From Salinicola avicenniae (GTDB taxonomy: Bacteria; Pseudomonadota; Gammaproteobacteria; Pseudomonadales; Halomonadaceae): DNA of 64,000 bases. The position numbers and the translations under genes are program-made. The notes under the pieces were generated by a model that saw only the letters and a list, made by a program, of their open reading frames with translations, had not been told where the DNA came from and did no database searches. Of this stretch, positions 1 to 8,572 are shown piece by piece; within the stretch, counting starts at the first letter, position 1, and each line of letters opens with the position of its first letter. The stretch covers positions 186,001 to 250,000 of the forward strand of contig NZ_JAKQZC010000004.1 of assembly GCF_023736115.1 (NCBI RefSeq), read 5' to 3'.

Positions 1-2
1 CC

Positions 3-3000
3 TATGCCGCCCTGGTCGCGTTGCTTCACGACCGCATGACCGAGAGCGTGCTCTACGACGCGAGCGATGCCGCCAAGCTCTTTTCGCATCACGCGCCGAC
101 GCCGCTAGCGACAGTGGATATTCTCGGAGGCGGCCGCCCGGCGCTGGCGGCGGCCAATGGCGAGCTGGGGCTGGCGCTGGCCGAGGATGAGATCGACTAC
201 CTGGTCGCCGCGTTCCAGGATCTTGGGCGAAACCCGACCGACGTCGAACTGATGATGTTCGCTCAGGCCAATTCCGAGCACTGCCGTCACAAGATCTTCA
301 ACGCCGACTGGGTGATCGACGGCGAGGCTTTCGAGCACTCGCTGTTCAAGATGATCAAGAACACCTTCGAGCAGTCGAGCGACAAGGTGCTCTCCGCCTA
401 CAGCGACAATGCCGCGATCATCGAAGGCTCGCGAGCCGGGCGTTTCTTCCCCGCCCCGGAGACGCAGGTCTACGGCGCGACCGACGAGCCGATCCACATC
501 CTGATGAAGGTGGAGACGCACAATCACCCGACCGCCATCGCTCCGCACCCGGGCGCGGCGACCGGTGCCGGTGGCGAGATCCGCGACGAAGGCGCCACTG
601 GCCGCGGTGGCAAGCCCAAGGCTGGCCTGACCGGTTTCACCGTCTCCAACCTGCGTATTCCCGAATTCGTCCAGCCGTGGGAAGCCTTCGACTACGGCAA
701 ACCCGAGCGCATCCAGTCGGCGCTCGACATCATGCTCGAGGGGCCGATCGGCGGTGCCGCCTTCAACAACGAGTTCGGCCGGCCCAATCTCAACGGCTTC
801 TTCCGGACGTTCGAACTCGACGCGGTGGGCGCCGGCGGTATCGAGCGTCGCGGCTACCACAAGCCAGTGATGCTGGCCGGCGGCTACGGCAACGTGCGTG
901 ACGGCCACGTGCTCAAGGGCGAGATCCCCGTCGGGGCCAAGCTGATCGTGATGGGCGGGCCGGCGATGCTGATCGGTCTCGGCGGCGGCGCGGCCTCGTC
1001 GATGGCCTCCGGGGCCTCGAGCGAAGATCTCGACTTCGCATCGGTGCAACGCGACAACCCGGAAATCGAGCGCCGCGCCCAAGAAGTGATCGATCGCTGC
1101 TGGGCGCTGGGCGAAGCCAATCCGATCGCCTTTATCCACGATGTCGGCGCCGGCGGTCTCTCCAATGCGCTGCCGGAACTGGTCAAGGACGGCGGCCGCG
1201 GCGGCCTCTTCGACCTGCGCGCCGTACCTAGCACCGAGCCTGGCATGAGCCCGCTCGAGATCTGGTGCAACGAAGCGCAGGAGCGCTATGTGCTGGCGGT
1301 GGCGCCGGCACAGCTCGACGCCTTCGATGCGCTCTGCCAGCGTGAACGCTGCCCCTACGCGGTGGTCGGCGAGGCGACCGAAGCGCATCACCTTGCGGTA
1401 CGCGATGGCCATTTCGAGGCCGACCCGGTCGATCTGCCGATGAGCGTGCTGTTCGGCAAGCCGCCCAAGATGCAGCGCAGCTTCGAGCGCCAGACGCTCA
1501 GCTTGCCCGGGCTCGGGCTCGACAACCTCGACCTGCGTGAAGCGCTGGATCGGGTGCTGAAGCTGCCGACCGTGGCCTCCAAGAGCTTCCTGATCACCAT
1601 CGGCGATCGTTCGATCACCGGCCAGGTCGCCCGCGACCAGATGGTGGGGCCGTGGCAGGTGCCGGTGGCCGACTGCGCGGTCACCACGGCAAGCTTCGAT
1701 ACCCACGCCGGCGAGGCGATGGCCATGGGCGAGCGTCCACCGGTGGCGCTGATCGACCCGGCAGCGAGTGCGCGCCTGGCGGTGGCCGAGACCATTACTA
1801 ACCTGGCCGCAGCACCGATCGCCGCGCTCTCCGATATCAAGCTCTCCGCCAACTGGATGAGCGCCGCCGACCACGTCGGCGAGAACCAGGCGCTCTTCGA
1901 TGCCGTGCACGCCGTCGGCATGGAGCTTTGCCCGGCGCTCGGCATTGCGGTGCCGGTGGGCAAGGACTCCATGTCCATGCGCACCGCCTGGCAGGCCGGC
2001 GAGGGTGAGACGCTCGAGGAGAAGAGCGTGACAGCGCCGTTGACGCTGGATATCACCGGTTTCGCGCCGGTGACCGACGCGATGAAGACGCTGACGCCGC
2101 AGCTGAGACTCGACCAGGACGAGAGCGATCTGATCCTGATCGACCTCGGCCGTGGCCAGAACCGCCTGGGCGGCTCCGCCCTGGCCCAGGTCTACGGTCA
2201 GGTGGGCAACGAGTGCCCGGACGTCGATGATGCCGAGGATCTCTTGGCCTTCTTCCGCGTGATCCAGGGGCTCAATGCCGACGGCAAACTGCTGGCCTAC
2301 CACGATCGCAGCGATGGCGGCCTGATCGTGACGCTGCTGGAGATGGCCTTCGCCGGTCGCGGCGGCCTCGAGATCAAGCTCGACTGGCTGATCGACGATG
2401 CCGTGGGGGCGGTCGAGGCGCTGTTCGCCGAAGAGCTGGGCGCGGTGATCCAGGTCAACCGCGAGGAGACCGAGTTCGTGCTGGCGCAGTTCGCCGCGGC
2501 CGGCATCGAGACCTGCGGTGTGATCGCTCGCCCGCGCTACGACGATCAGGTTCGCGTGACCCTGTTCGAGGAGCCGTTGCTGGAAACCACACGCGCCATG
2601 ACCCAGCGCGCCTGGTCGGAAACCAGTTATCGCCTCCAGGCGCTGCGCGACAATCCGGCTTCCGCCAAGAGCGAGTTCGACGGTCTGCTCAATCTGCGCG
2701 ATCCGGGGCTCTCCGCCACGCCGACCTTCGACGTCGACGAGGACATCGCGGCACCGTTCATCAACAGTGGCGTGCGCCCGCGCGTGGCGATCCTGCGCGA
2801 GCAGGGCGTCAATGGCCATGTGGAGATGGCCGCGGCCTTCGACCGGGCTGGCTTCGAGGCGGTCGACGTTCACATGAGCGACATCATCGAAGGGCGTATC
2901 GCGCTGGATGACATGAAAGGGCTGATCGGCTGTGGCGGCTTCTCCTACGGCGACGTGCTCGGCGCTGGCGGCGGCTGGGCCAAATCGGCGCTCTACAACG

Positions 3001-3548
3001 GTCGTGCCCGCGATCAGTTCGCCGCCTTCTTTGCTCGCGAGGACACGTTCGGTCTCGGCGTCTGCAACGGCTGCCAGATGTTCTCGCAGTTGAAGGAGCT
3101 GATTCCCGGCGCCGAGCGCTGGCCGCGCTTCGTGCGCAACGAATCTGAACAGTTCGAGGCGCGCGTCTCGATGGTCCAGGTTGAGGAGAGCCCCTCGATC
3201 CTGCTCGCCGGCATGGCCGGCTCGACCCTGCCGGTGGCCGTGGCCCACGGCGAAGGCCGGGCGTTGTTCGAGGACAGCGGCCATCTTCGTGGCATGCAGA
3301 ACAGCGGCCAGATTGCGATGCGCTACATCGATAACGACGGCCAGGTCACCACACGCTATCCGGCCAACCCCAACGGCTCGCCGGCCGGCGTGACCGGGCT
3401 GACCACGCCGGACGGTCGGGTGACGATCATGATGCCGCACCCGGAACGTGTCGCCCGCGCGGTGACCAATTCCTGGCGTCCGCCCGAGTGGACGCAAGAC
3501 GGCGCCTGGATGCGTCTGTTCCGTAACGCGCGCGTCTGGGTCGACTGA
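3..3548 (+). CDS. purL: Phosphoribosylformylglycinamidine synthase, 5'-truncated by the window edge
   Basis: Catalyses the ATP- and glutamine-dependent conversion of FGAR to FGAM in purine synthesis in the cytoplasm. The reading frame is open to the first base of the window, so about the first 110 residues of the roughly 1,295-residue large-type PurL are missing. The synthase half carries the [19 protein letters not shown] stretch. The C-terminal glutaminase domain has the nucleophile motif GVCNGCQMF and the His/Glu dyad in [10 protein letters not shown] just before the end. It stops at TGA 3546-3548, followed by a strong terminator. Identification is very secure; only the start is unseen. 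Confidence 0.98.
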   Translation, partial: YAALVALLHDRMTESVLYDASDAAKLFSHHAPTPLATVDILGGGRPALAAANGELGLALAEDEIDYLVAAFQDLGRNPTDVELMMFAQANSEHCRHKIFNADWVIDGEAFEHSLFKMIKNTFEQSSDKVLSAYSDNAAIIEGSRAGRFFPAPETQVYGATDEPIHILMKVETHNHPTAIAPHPGAATGAGGEIRDEGATGRGGKPKAGLTGFTVSNLRIPEFVQPWEAFDYGKPERIQSALDIMLEGPIGGAAFNNEFGRPNLNGFFRTFELDAVGAGGIERRGYHKPVMLAGGYGNVRDGHVLKGEIPVGAKLIVMGGPAMLIGLGGGAASSMASGASSEDLDFASVQRDNPEIERRAQEVIDRCWALGEANPIAFIHDVGAGGLSNALPELVKDGGRGGLFDLRAVPSTEPGMSPLEIWCNEAQERYVLAVAPAQLDAFDALCQRERCPYAVVGEATEAHHLAVRDGHFEADPVDLPMSVLFGKPPKMQRSFERQTLSLPGLGLDNLDLREALDRVLKLPTVASKSFLITIGDRSITGQVARDQMVGPWQVPVADCAVTTASFDTHAGEAMAMGERPPVALIDPAASARLAVAETITNLAAAPIAALSDIKLSANWMSAADHVGENQALFDAVHAVGMELCPALGIAVPVGKDSMSMRTAWQAGEGETLEEKSVTAPLTLDITGFAPVTDAMKTLTPQLRLDQDESDLILIDLGRGQNRLGGSALAQVYGQVGNECPDVDDAEDLLAFFRVIQGLNADGKLLAYHDRSDGGLIVTLLEMAFAGRGGLEIKLDWLIDDAVGAVEALFAEELGAVIQVNREETEFVLAQFAAAGIETCGVIARPRYDDQVRVTLFEEPLLETTRAMTQRAWSETSYRLQALRDNPASAKSEFDGLLNLRDPGLSATPTFDVDEDIAAPFINSGVRPRVAILREQGVNGHVEMAAAFDRAGFEAVDVHMSDIIEGRIALDDMKGLIGCGGFSYGDVLGAGGGWAKSALYNGRARDQFAAFFAREDTFGLGVCNGCQMFSQLKELIPGAERWPRFVRNESEQFEARVSMVQVEESPSILLAGMAGSTLPVAVAHGEGRALFEDSGHLRGMQNSGQIAMRYIDNDGQVTTRYPANPNGSPAGVTGLTTPDGRVTIMMPHPERVARAVTNSWRPPEWTQDGAWMRLFRNARVWVD

Positions 3549-3586
3549 TTCGCGACGCGCTCGCGCGTCAGCTGTCGCACCGCAAG

Positions 3587-3633
3587 CCGGCCTGCCCTTC
3601 GGTTATCGACGAACGGGCAGGCCGGTTTTTTTT
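3587..3633 (+). terminator. Rho-independent terminator after purL
   Basis: A near-perfect inverted repeat (CCGGCCTGCCC...GGGCAGGCCGG, extended by TTCG/CGAA on the loop side) is followed by eight T residues. It lies 40 bases after the purL stop, on the purL strand. Confidence 0.92.
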
Positions 3634-3740
3634 GATGGTGCCGTCGTTGGCCGCCGTGGCGGCGGCGTGCGAGGCAGCGTGACCGAGTCGAGGCAACGCC
3701 GAGCGTCGCCATGCCGGCGATCTCGTGATTCGCGGGTCGG

Positions 3741-3965
3741 TCAGGTGCCCAAACGTTCGATCGACAGGAAGCTCCCGCGATCATCGAAGTGCAGGCGGTA
3801 GCGGCCGTGAACGCCGTCGCGCTGAACGATGCGGTGCAGGGCGCGAGCCGGAAGCCGCACGCGGCGGCCGTCGACGGCGTGCGTATCGATAGCGTCGGCC
3901 TCGCCATGGTAATAGCGCCGACACTGGGCGGGGGTGAGATCGAGAAAGATATCGACGCTGGGCAT
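3741..3965 (-). CDS. DUF2835 family small protein
   Basis: Encodes 74 residues. The sequence (start MPSVDIFLDLTPAQCRRYYHG, then a basic central part and FDDRGSFLSIERL at the end) resembles DUF2835, a small gammaproteobacterial family of about 70 residues with no known function. The start at ATG 3963-3965 is set by the family's usual length and first residues; a longer in-frame extension to 4169 is arginine/proline-rich and looks like noise. The gene is entirely or largely overlapped on the same strand by the arginine-rich 3' end of the symporter reading frame. No ribosome site stands out. Confidence 0.75.
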   Translation of the reverse strand: MPSVDIFLDLTPAQCRRYYHGEADAIDTHAVDGRRVRLPARALHRIVQRDGVHGRYRLHFDDRGSFLSIERLGT

Positions 3966-5817
3966 GCGGGATCCGGTGGCCGGCAAACGCGCAGCTTGCC
4001 GCAGGCGGATGCCGGCGGCAAGACGATCGGGGGCACGCGACAGGCGCCGGCTTGCGCTGCCTGCCGCGTACCGGGGGGCAGGATGTTGCGGTGGCGGTCG
4101 CAGCATTGCCGGTGCGAGTGGCAACCAGGCGATAGCCCACGGCGCCAGCGAGGAACAGCATCGCACCACAGCCGGCGGCGAGCAGGTAGGCGCCGGTGAC
4201 CGCGCTGGACGCTACGCCGTAACGCGTGGCCATGGCGGCTAATGGATCGGCGTACTGCAGCCACAGAAAGGCGCCCACGGCGATGCCGGCGAGCATGGTG
4301 AAGCCGGCTACCCGACGCGTCACGGCGGCCCAGGCGCGATCGTCCTGCAGCGGCCGTCGATGCAGAAACTCGCGATAGTCCTGTTCCGCCTGGCTGACGC
4401 GGGTCAGGCTCGAGGCCAGTATGATTGCTGCCAGAGCCGCGACGGTGCTGATGGCCACCGGGTGGAGATAGACCGGCAGCGTCACCCATTCGGCCTGCAC
4501 CATCAGCGACAGGATCAGGTTGCCGACGAAGCCGACGCCCAGACCCCAGCCGGCACCGGCGGCGGTGATGCGCCGGCTCCAGATGCTCATCAGCGCGACC
4601 GGCCCCCAGGAGGAGGCAAACAGCGTGGCGGCAAACCAGACCACCGCCATCACGGCGGGTGGCTGGAACAGGGCCAGCAGCAGTGTCACCAGTCCGGCGC
4701 CAAGGACGCCAATACGGCTCGCTCTCATGGCGGCGGCCTCGCTGCGCGCGGCGGGCAGGATATCGTTGGCCAGGCTGAAGCCGATGATCGACAGGAATGT
4801 CGAGCAGGAGGAGAGGCCGGCGGCGAATACACCGGTGAGAATCAGGATGCCCAGCCAGGCGGGCAGCACGTTGAGCGCGGCCCACACCATCGAACGCTCG
4901 CCGTCGAGGGTCGGATCATAGAGGTTGATGGCAGCTCCGGTCATCATCATCAGGGCATAGAACACGGCCAGTGCGACGGCCGTGAGCATGGCCGAACGCA
5001 TCACCACGTGCTCGTTGCGCGCCATCAGGTAGCGGCTCGATTGCCACGGGCTGGCTGCCAGCACCGCGGCCCAGACCAGACCCAGCGTCAGCCCCCAGGT
5101 CAGGGCTTCCCCGGGCGAGCTGAAGGTCGCGCCTTCCCCCTGGACCACACCATGCCATAGCGCGATATCCGGCTTGTCGGACTGCGCCAGCAAGCCCTCG
5201 ATAACGCTCGACCAGCCGCCCAGATCGCCGATGATGTACAGCGAGCCGCCGATCGCCGCCACCGAAAAGATGAGGAACATGATGGTGTCGGTCAGGACCA
5301 CGCCCTGGGAGCCGGAGTAGAGGATGAAGCCGGTGTAGGTCAGCCACACCAGCACCAGCCCGACCCAGTAGGGCAGGCCGGTCAATTCCTCGAACATGAT
5401 GCCGGCCCCCTGCATGACGCCCAGCAGGTAGGCGCCGAGACCGACCACCGTGGTCAGTCCGGCAACGATCTGCACCCGACGCGAGGCAAATCGTTTGCCG
5501 AAAAATTCGGGGACCGTCAGCGCTTCGCTGCGGCGCAGATAGCGGCCGAATACCAGAGCGCCGAGCAGGCAGCCGGCGGTGCTGATCGCGGCGAAGATCA
5601 GCATCACGAAGGGGTAGCCGTCGTAGGCGAAACCGGTCTCGCCCAGGAAGGCGCTGGTGCTGAGATAGCTGGCGACCAGTGTGCCCAGAATCAGCAAGGT
5701 GGGGGCGTTGCGCCCGGCCACCAGGTAGTCGTCGAGATGCTTGACGCGACGACCGGCCAGGTTGCCGATGATGAAGTAGCCGACGAGGCTGATCAGGATG
5801 GCGATCGTATAGATCAT
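3781..5817 (-). CDS. Sodium:solute symporter (SSS family), anomalous C-terminus
   Basis: An inner-membrane Na+-coupled transporter of the SSS/PutP-like family; the substrate cannot be read from sequence. The protein starts MIYTIAILISLVGYFIIGN and has about thirteen hydrophobic segments, with SSS hallmarks such as the N-terminal DDYLVAGR and the GLSSCSTFLSIIGFSLANDI segment. The recognisable transporter ends near residue 570 (GYRLVATRTG). The last roughly 105 residues are Arg/Pro/Ser-rich, and the final 61 overlap the DUF2835 gene in another frame, so the native stop has probably been lost by a small frameshift near 4,100, or the true overlap is very long. It lies 176 bases downstream of the aromatic amino acid lyase on the same strand, which hints at uptake of that enzyme's substrate. 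Confidence 0.85.
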   Translation of the reverse strand: MIYTIAILISLVGYFIIGNLAGRRVKHLDDYLVAGRNAPTLLILGTLVASYLSTSAFLGETGFAYDGYPFVMLIFAAISTAGCLLGALVFGRYLRRSEALTVPEFFGKRFASRRVQIVAGLTTVVGLGAYLLGVMQGAGIMFEELTGLPYWVGLVLVWLTYTGFILYSGSQGVVLTDTIMFLIFSVAAIGGSLYIIGDLGGWSSVIEGLLAQSDKPDIALWHGVVQGEGATFSSPGEALTWGLTLGLVWAAVLAASPWQSSRYLMARNEHVVMRSAMLTAVALAVFYALMMMTGAAINLYDPTLDGERSMVWAALNVLPAWLGILILTGVFAAGLSSCSTFLSIIGFSLANDILPAARSEAAAMRASRIGVLGAGLVTLLLALFQPPAVMAVVWFAATLFASSWGPVALMSIWSRRITAAGAGWGLGVGFVGNLILSLMVQAEWVTLPVYLHPVAISTVAALAAIILASSLTRVSQAEQDYREFLHRRPLQDDRAWAAVTRRVAGFTMLAGIAVGAFLWLQYADPLAAMATRYGVASSAVTGAYLLAAGCGAMLFLAGAVGYRLVATRTGNAATATATSCPPVRGRQRKPAPVACPRSSCRRHPPAASCAFAGHRIPHAQRRYLSRSHPRPVSALLPWRGRRYRYARRRRPPRAASGSRPAPHRSARRRSRPLPPALR

Positions 5818-5993
5818 GGCGACTCCCGATGGATGATCCCCGGTGAATGGTTACCGGTGGATTGTTGGTGTTTGTCGCCATGATAGGGGGCGTGTCGACG
5901 GTGAACGTTCCGGGGTCGACGCGGGATGCCGCTATTGCGACATGCGACGGGGGGCGTGCCCGCGGAATGTCCTGCGCCGCTATCGATTTGGCG

Positions 5994-7517
5994 TCAGTCG
6001 GGATACAGATCCCATGACCGTGTCCGCATTCGCTCCAGGCAGAGCCTGAGCTCACCATCCAGCGCGCGGTCCTCGATCACCGGTGCGAACTCCTCGCGCA
6101 GTGTGGCGACCATCGCCGCGAGCGGGGCAGAGAGCGGATCGCCGCGCAGGTGGACGCCCTGCAGCGCGGCCAGCAGCGTCGCCGCGGCCACCTGCTCGGT
6201 CAGTTCGAGCACACGGATGGCGTCGCGCGCGGCGATGGTGCCCATGCTCACCTTGTCTTGGTTGTGGCACTCGGTGGAGCGCGAGAAAACGCTGGCCGGC
6301 AGGGTGCCCTTGAGCGCCTCGGCGCTCCATGCCGAGGCACCGATCTGTACTGCCTTGAACCCATGATTGATCATCGAGCGCTCTGCGGGTGCCCCCGAGA
6401 GGTTGGCAGGCAGGCCGTGGTTGTAGCGAGTATCGACGAGCAGCGCGAGCTGGCGGTCGAGCAGGTCGGCGACGTTGGCGACCAGCGTCTTGAGGCTGTC
6501 CATGGCGAAGGCGATATGCCCGCCGTAGAAGTGGCCGCCGTGCATCACCTCGCCGCTGTCCGGGTCGATCAGTGGATTGTCGTTGGCGCTATTGAGTTCG
6601 GTCTCGATGAAGCTGCGCAGCCAGCCCAGGCTGTCGGCCAGCACGCCGAGGACGTGGGGCGCGCAGCGCAGCGAATAACGATCCTGCAGGCGCTGCTGGC
6701 TCGCTGCCGCCGTTGCGAGGTCGGTGCGCAGCCAGGCGGCAACCTGCATCTGACCGGGATGCGGCTTGGCGGCAAATAGGCGGGCGTCGAAGTGGGCCGG
6801 GTTGCCGCGCAGGGCGCTGACGTTGAGCGCGGTGATGCGCGTGGCGAGCCTGAGCAGATAGTCGGCACGGACAAAGGCGCGACAGGCGAGGGCGGTCATC
6901 ACCGCCGTACCGTTCATCAGCGCCAGCGGCTCCTTGGGGCGCAGCGTCAGCGGCGTCCAGCCCAGCTCGGCCAGTGCCTCGGCGGCGGGGCGAACCGCGC
7001 CGCGCCAGATCACGTCGCGCTCTCCGCAGAGCATGGCGGCGACGTAGGAGAGCGGGGTGAGGTCGCCGCTGGCGCCGACCGAGCCCTCTTCCGGAATGCG
7101 CGGCAGCAGGTCTACCGCCAGACAGGCCTGCAGCCGCTCCAGTAGCGCCAGGCGGACACCGGAGTCGCCCTGGCAGAGCGACTGCAGGCGCGCGGCGAGA
7201 ACGGCGCGGGCGTCCTCGGCGTCGAGAAATCGACCCAGCCCACAGCCGTGAAAGGTATAGAGCTGACGCGGCAGCGCCTCGACCTGCGCCAGCGGCACGG
7301 CGGTGACGCAGGAGTCGCCGTAGCCGGTGGTGATGCCGTAGATCCGCCCCTCCTGGTCGAGTAGCCGCTCGACCGCGGTCGCGCCCCGGTCGATGCGCTG
7401 GCGCCAGTCGGCGTCGTCATCGAGCCGTGAGCCGGCGCGTCGCTCGGCCAGGGCAACGACGGATTCGATCGTGATCGGGGCAGGCCCGAAGGTGATGCGG
7501 GGGGTGGAATCGGGCAT
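5994..7517 (-). CDS. Aromatic amino acid ammonia-lyase, histidine ammonia-lyase-like (MIO enzyme)
   Basis: Predicted to eliminate ammonia from histidine or another aromatic amino acid through a self-made MIO group. The protein is 507 residues, as usual for the family. It has the MIO triad in GSVGASGDLTPLSY (Ala149-Ser150-Gly151), the catalytic-loop tyrosine in IYGITTGYG (Tyr60), and a conserved ELNSANDNPLI segment. At the selectivity loop it reads YTFHGCGLG. His90 aligns with the histidine typical of histidine lyases, where phenylalanine/tyrosine enzymes often have Leu, but the loop is unusual. No hutU, hutI or hutG lies nearby, only a symporter downstream, so a dedicated hut role is unproven and the gene symbol is left blank. 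Confidence 0.85.
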   Translation of the reverse strand: MPDSTPRITFGPAPITIESVVALAERRAGSRLDDDADWRQRIDRGATAVERLLDQEGRIYGITTGYGDSCVTAVPLAQVEALPRQLYTFHGCGLGRFLDAEDARAVLAARLQSLCQGDSGVRLALLERLQACLAVDLLPRIPEEGSVGASGDLTPLSYVAAMLCGERDVIWRGAVRPAAEALAELGWTPLTLRPKEPLALMNGTAVMTALACRAFVRADYLLRLATRITALNVSALRGNPAHFDARLFAAKPHPGQMQVAAWLRTDLATAAASQQRLQDRYSLRCAPHVLGVLADSLGWLRSFIETELNSANDNPLIDPDSGEVMHGGHFYGGHIAFAMDSLKTLVANVADLLDRQLALLVDTRYNHGLPANLSGAPAERSMINHGFKAVQIGASAWSAEALKGTLPASVFSRSTECHNQDKVSMGTIAARDAIRVLELTEQVAAATLLAALQGVHLRGDPLSAPLAAMVATLREEFAPVIEDRALDGELRLCLERMRTRSWDLYPD

Positions 7518-7629
7518 GCAACGGCATCCGGCGGCGGAAGGAAGCGCCGAGTCTAGCCGGATGGGCGGTCGGCGAGCCAGTGGATGCCGTTAGACGAAGG
7601 TCGAGCCGCAGGGCGGCTGTCGACGGGTA

Positions 7630-7944
7630 TCAGCTCGGGCGTGTCGCCGTGTAGAAGAAGCGGATAGTCGGCTCCGCGGCGACCAGCGGGGCGCTGCTCT
7701 CCTTGAACGGTGCGTAGTGTGGCATCGTCTTGTGGTGCTCGAAGGCGTCACGGTCGCGATAGACCTCGTGTAGCACGACCAGATCCTCGCTGCCCTCGGG
7801 CGTCAACACGTCGAAGCCGAGACAGCCGGCCTCGTTGGCCAGCGATTCGCTGGCGTCATTATGCGCTAGCGCCAGAAAGGCGGGCACCTGCCCCGGTTTG
7901 ATCTGAAACTCGGCGATCACCACGAACTGCGTGGAATCGGTCAT
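7630..7944 (-). CDS. Antibiotic biosynthesis monooxygenase-domain protein (quinol monooxygenase-like)
   Basis: A small 104-residue protein with the ferredoxin-like ABM fold: an N-terminal FVVIAEFQIKPGQVPAFLAL strand/helix, the LGFDVLTPEGSEDLVVLHEVYRDRDAF centre, and the family-typical HHKTMPHYAPF segment. Such proteins are often cofactor-free oxygenases of quinols or stress proteins; the substrate is unknown here. The start at ATG 7942-7944 follows a perfect GGAGG five bases upstream, which excludes the longer in-frame ATG. It lies between the amino acid lyase and a hypothetical gene, all on the minus strand but with gaps of about 100 bases. Confidence 0.85.
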   Translation of the reverse strand: MTDSTQFVVIAEFQIKPGQVPAFLALAHNDASESLANEAGCLGFDVLTPEGSEDLVVLHEVYRDRDAFEHHKTMPHYAPFKESSAPLVAAEPTIRFFYTATRPS

Positions 7945-8043
7945 CGGAACCTCCTTGTCGATGCGTATCGGTTGATTATCGATGATGCCTGTCACCAACG
8001 AGAGCCGAGCTTTGGGCGACCCGTGCGGCCGAAGCGGGCAACG

Positions 8044-8457
8044 TCAATGAACGCGCGGGGCTTCGCCCATGCCTAGGCGTTCCTGAAATTCGGCCACGGC
8101 GCTCTTCAACAGTTCCATCAGACCGGGGATCAGCGCCACGCCCTGGTCCGGTCCCTCGACGAACTGCTCGACGCTCACGTGCACGGCTTCGTTGTGCACT
8201 ACCAGTTTGGCAGCCTTGATCGTGTTCATCACGTCGTTCGCCGTTTCCAGCAACAGGCTACGGTCGGTCGCCGCCGCGGCCTGCCAGACGCCCGGCAGCA
8301 TCAGTTGGAAGAAAGCCGGCTCGTCGGCGGCCACTACCAGCACGAACTCCAACTCGTCCTGGCGAAGGCGCGCAGCCTGCTCGTCCATCGCCTCGATATC
8401 GATATCCTGCGCACGCAGCTGTTCGATATAGAGTTCCAGCGGGGTGTCGGTCTGCAT
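8044..8457 (-). CDS. Hypothetical protein, 137 residues
   Basis: I do not recognise the family with certainty. The acidic soluble protein begins MQTDTPLELYIEQLRAQDID and contains a ELEFVLVVAADEPAFFQLMLPGVW segment (split here between strands) and a helical C-terminal half. This layout recalls YbjN/secretion-chaperone-like folds, but that is a guess. The start at 8457 is supported by an AGGAG eight bases upstream; an upstream in-frame ATG at 8520 lacks such a site. It is divergent from radD, with 115 bases between the two starts. Confidence 0.7.
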   Translation of the reverse strand: MQTDTPLELYIEQLRAQDIDIEAMDEQAARLRQDELEFVLVVAADEPAFFQLMLPGVWQAAAATDRSLLLETANDVMNTIKAAKLVVHNEAVHVSVEQFVEGPDQGVALIPGLMELLKSAVAEFQERLGMGEAPRVH

Positions 8458-8572
8458 GAGGGGCGCTCCTTGCTGTAATCCGTGAGACGCAACCGCGTCA
8501 TGGATCGGGGTTTTCGGCATTGTACGGCAATCGGCGATGGCTGATCTCGGGAGCGCCGATTACCATGCGCGC

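Noticed and set aside
105-3497. Very long minus-strand open frame opposite purL (about 1,130 codons)
   Set aside because: It is antisense to an unmistakable purL gene, has His/Arg-rich composition with no recognisable domain, and results from high GC codon bias.
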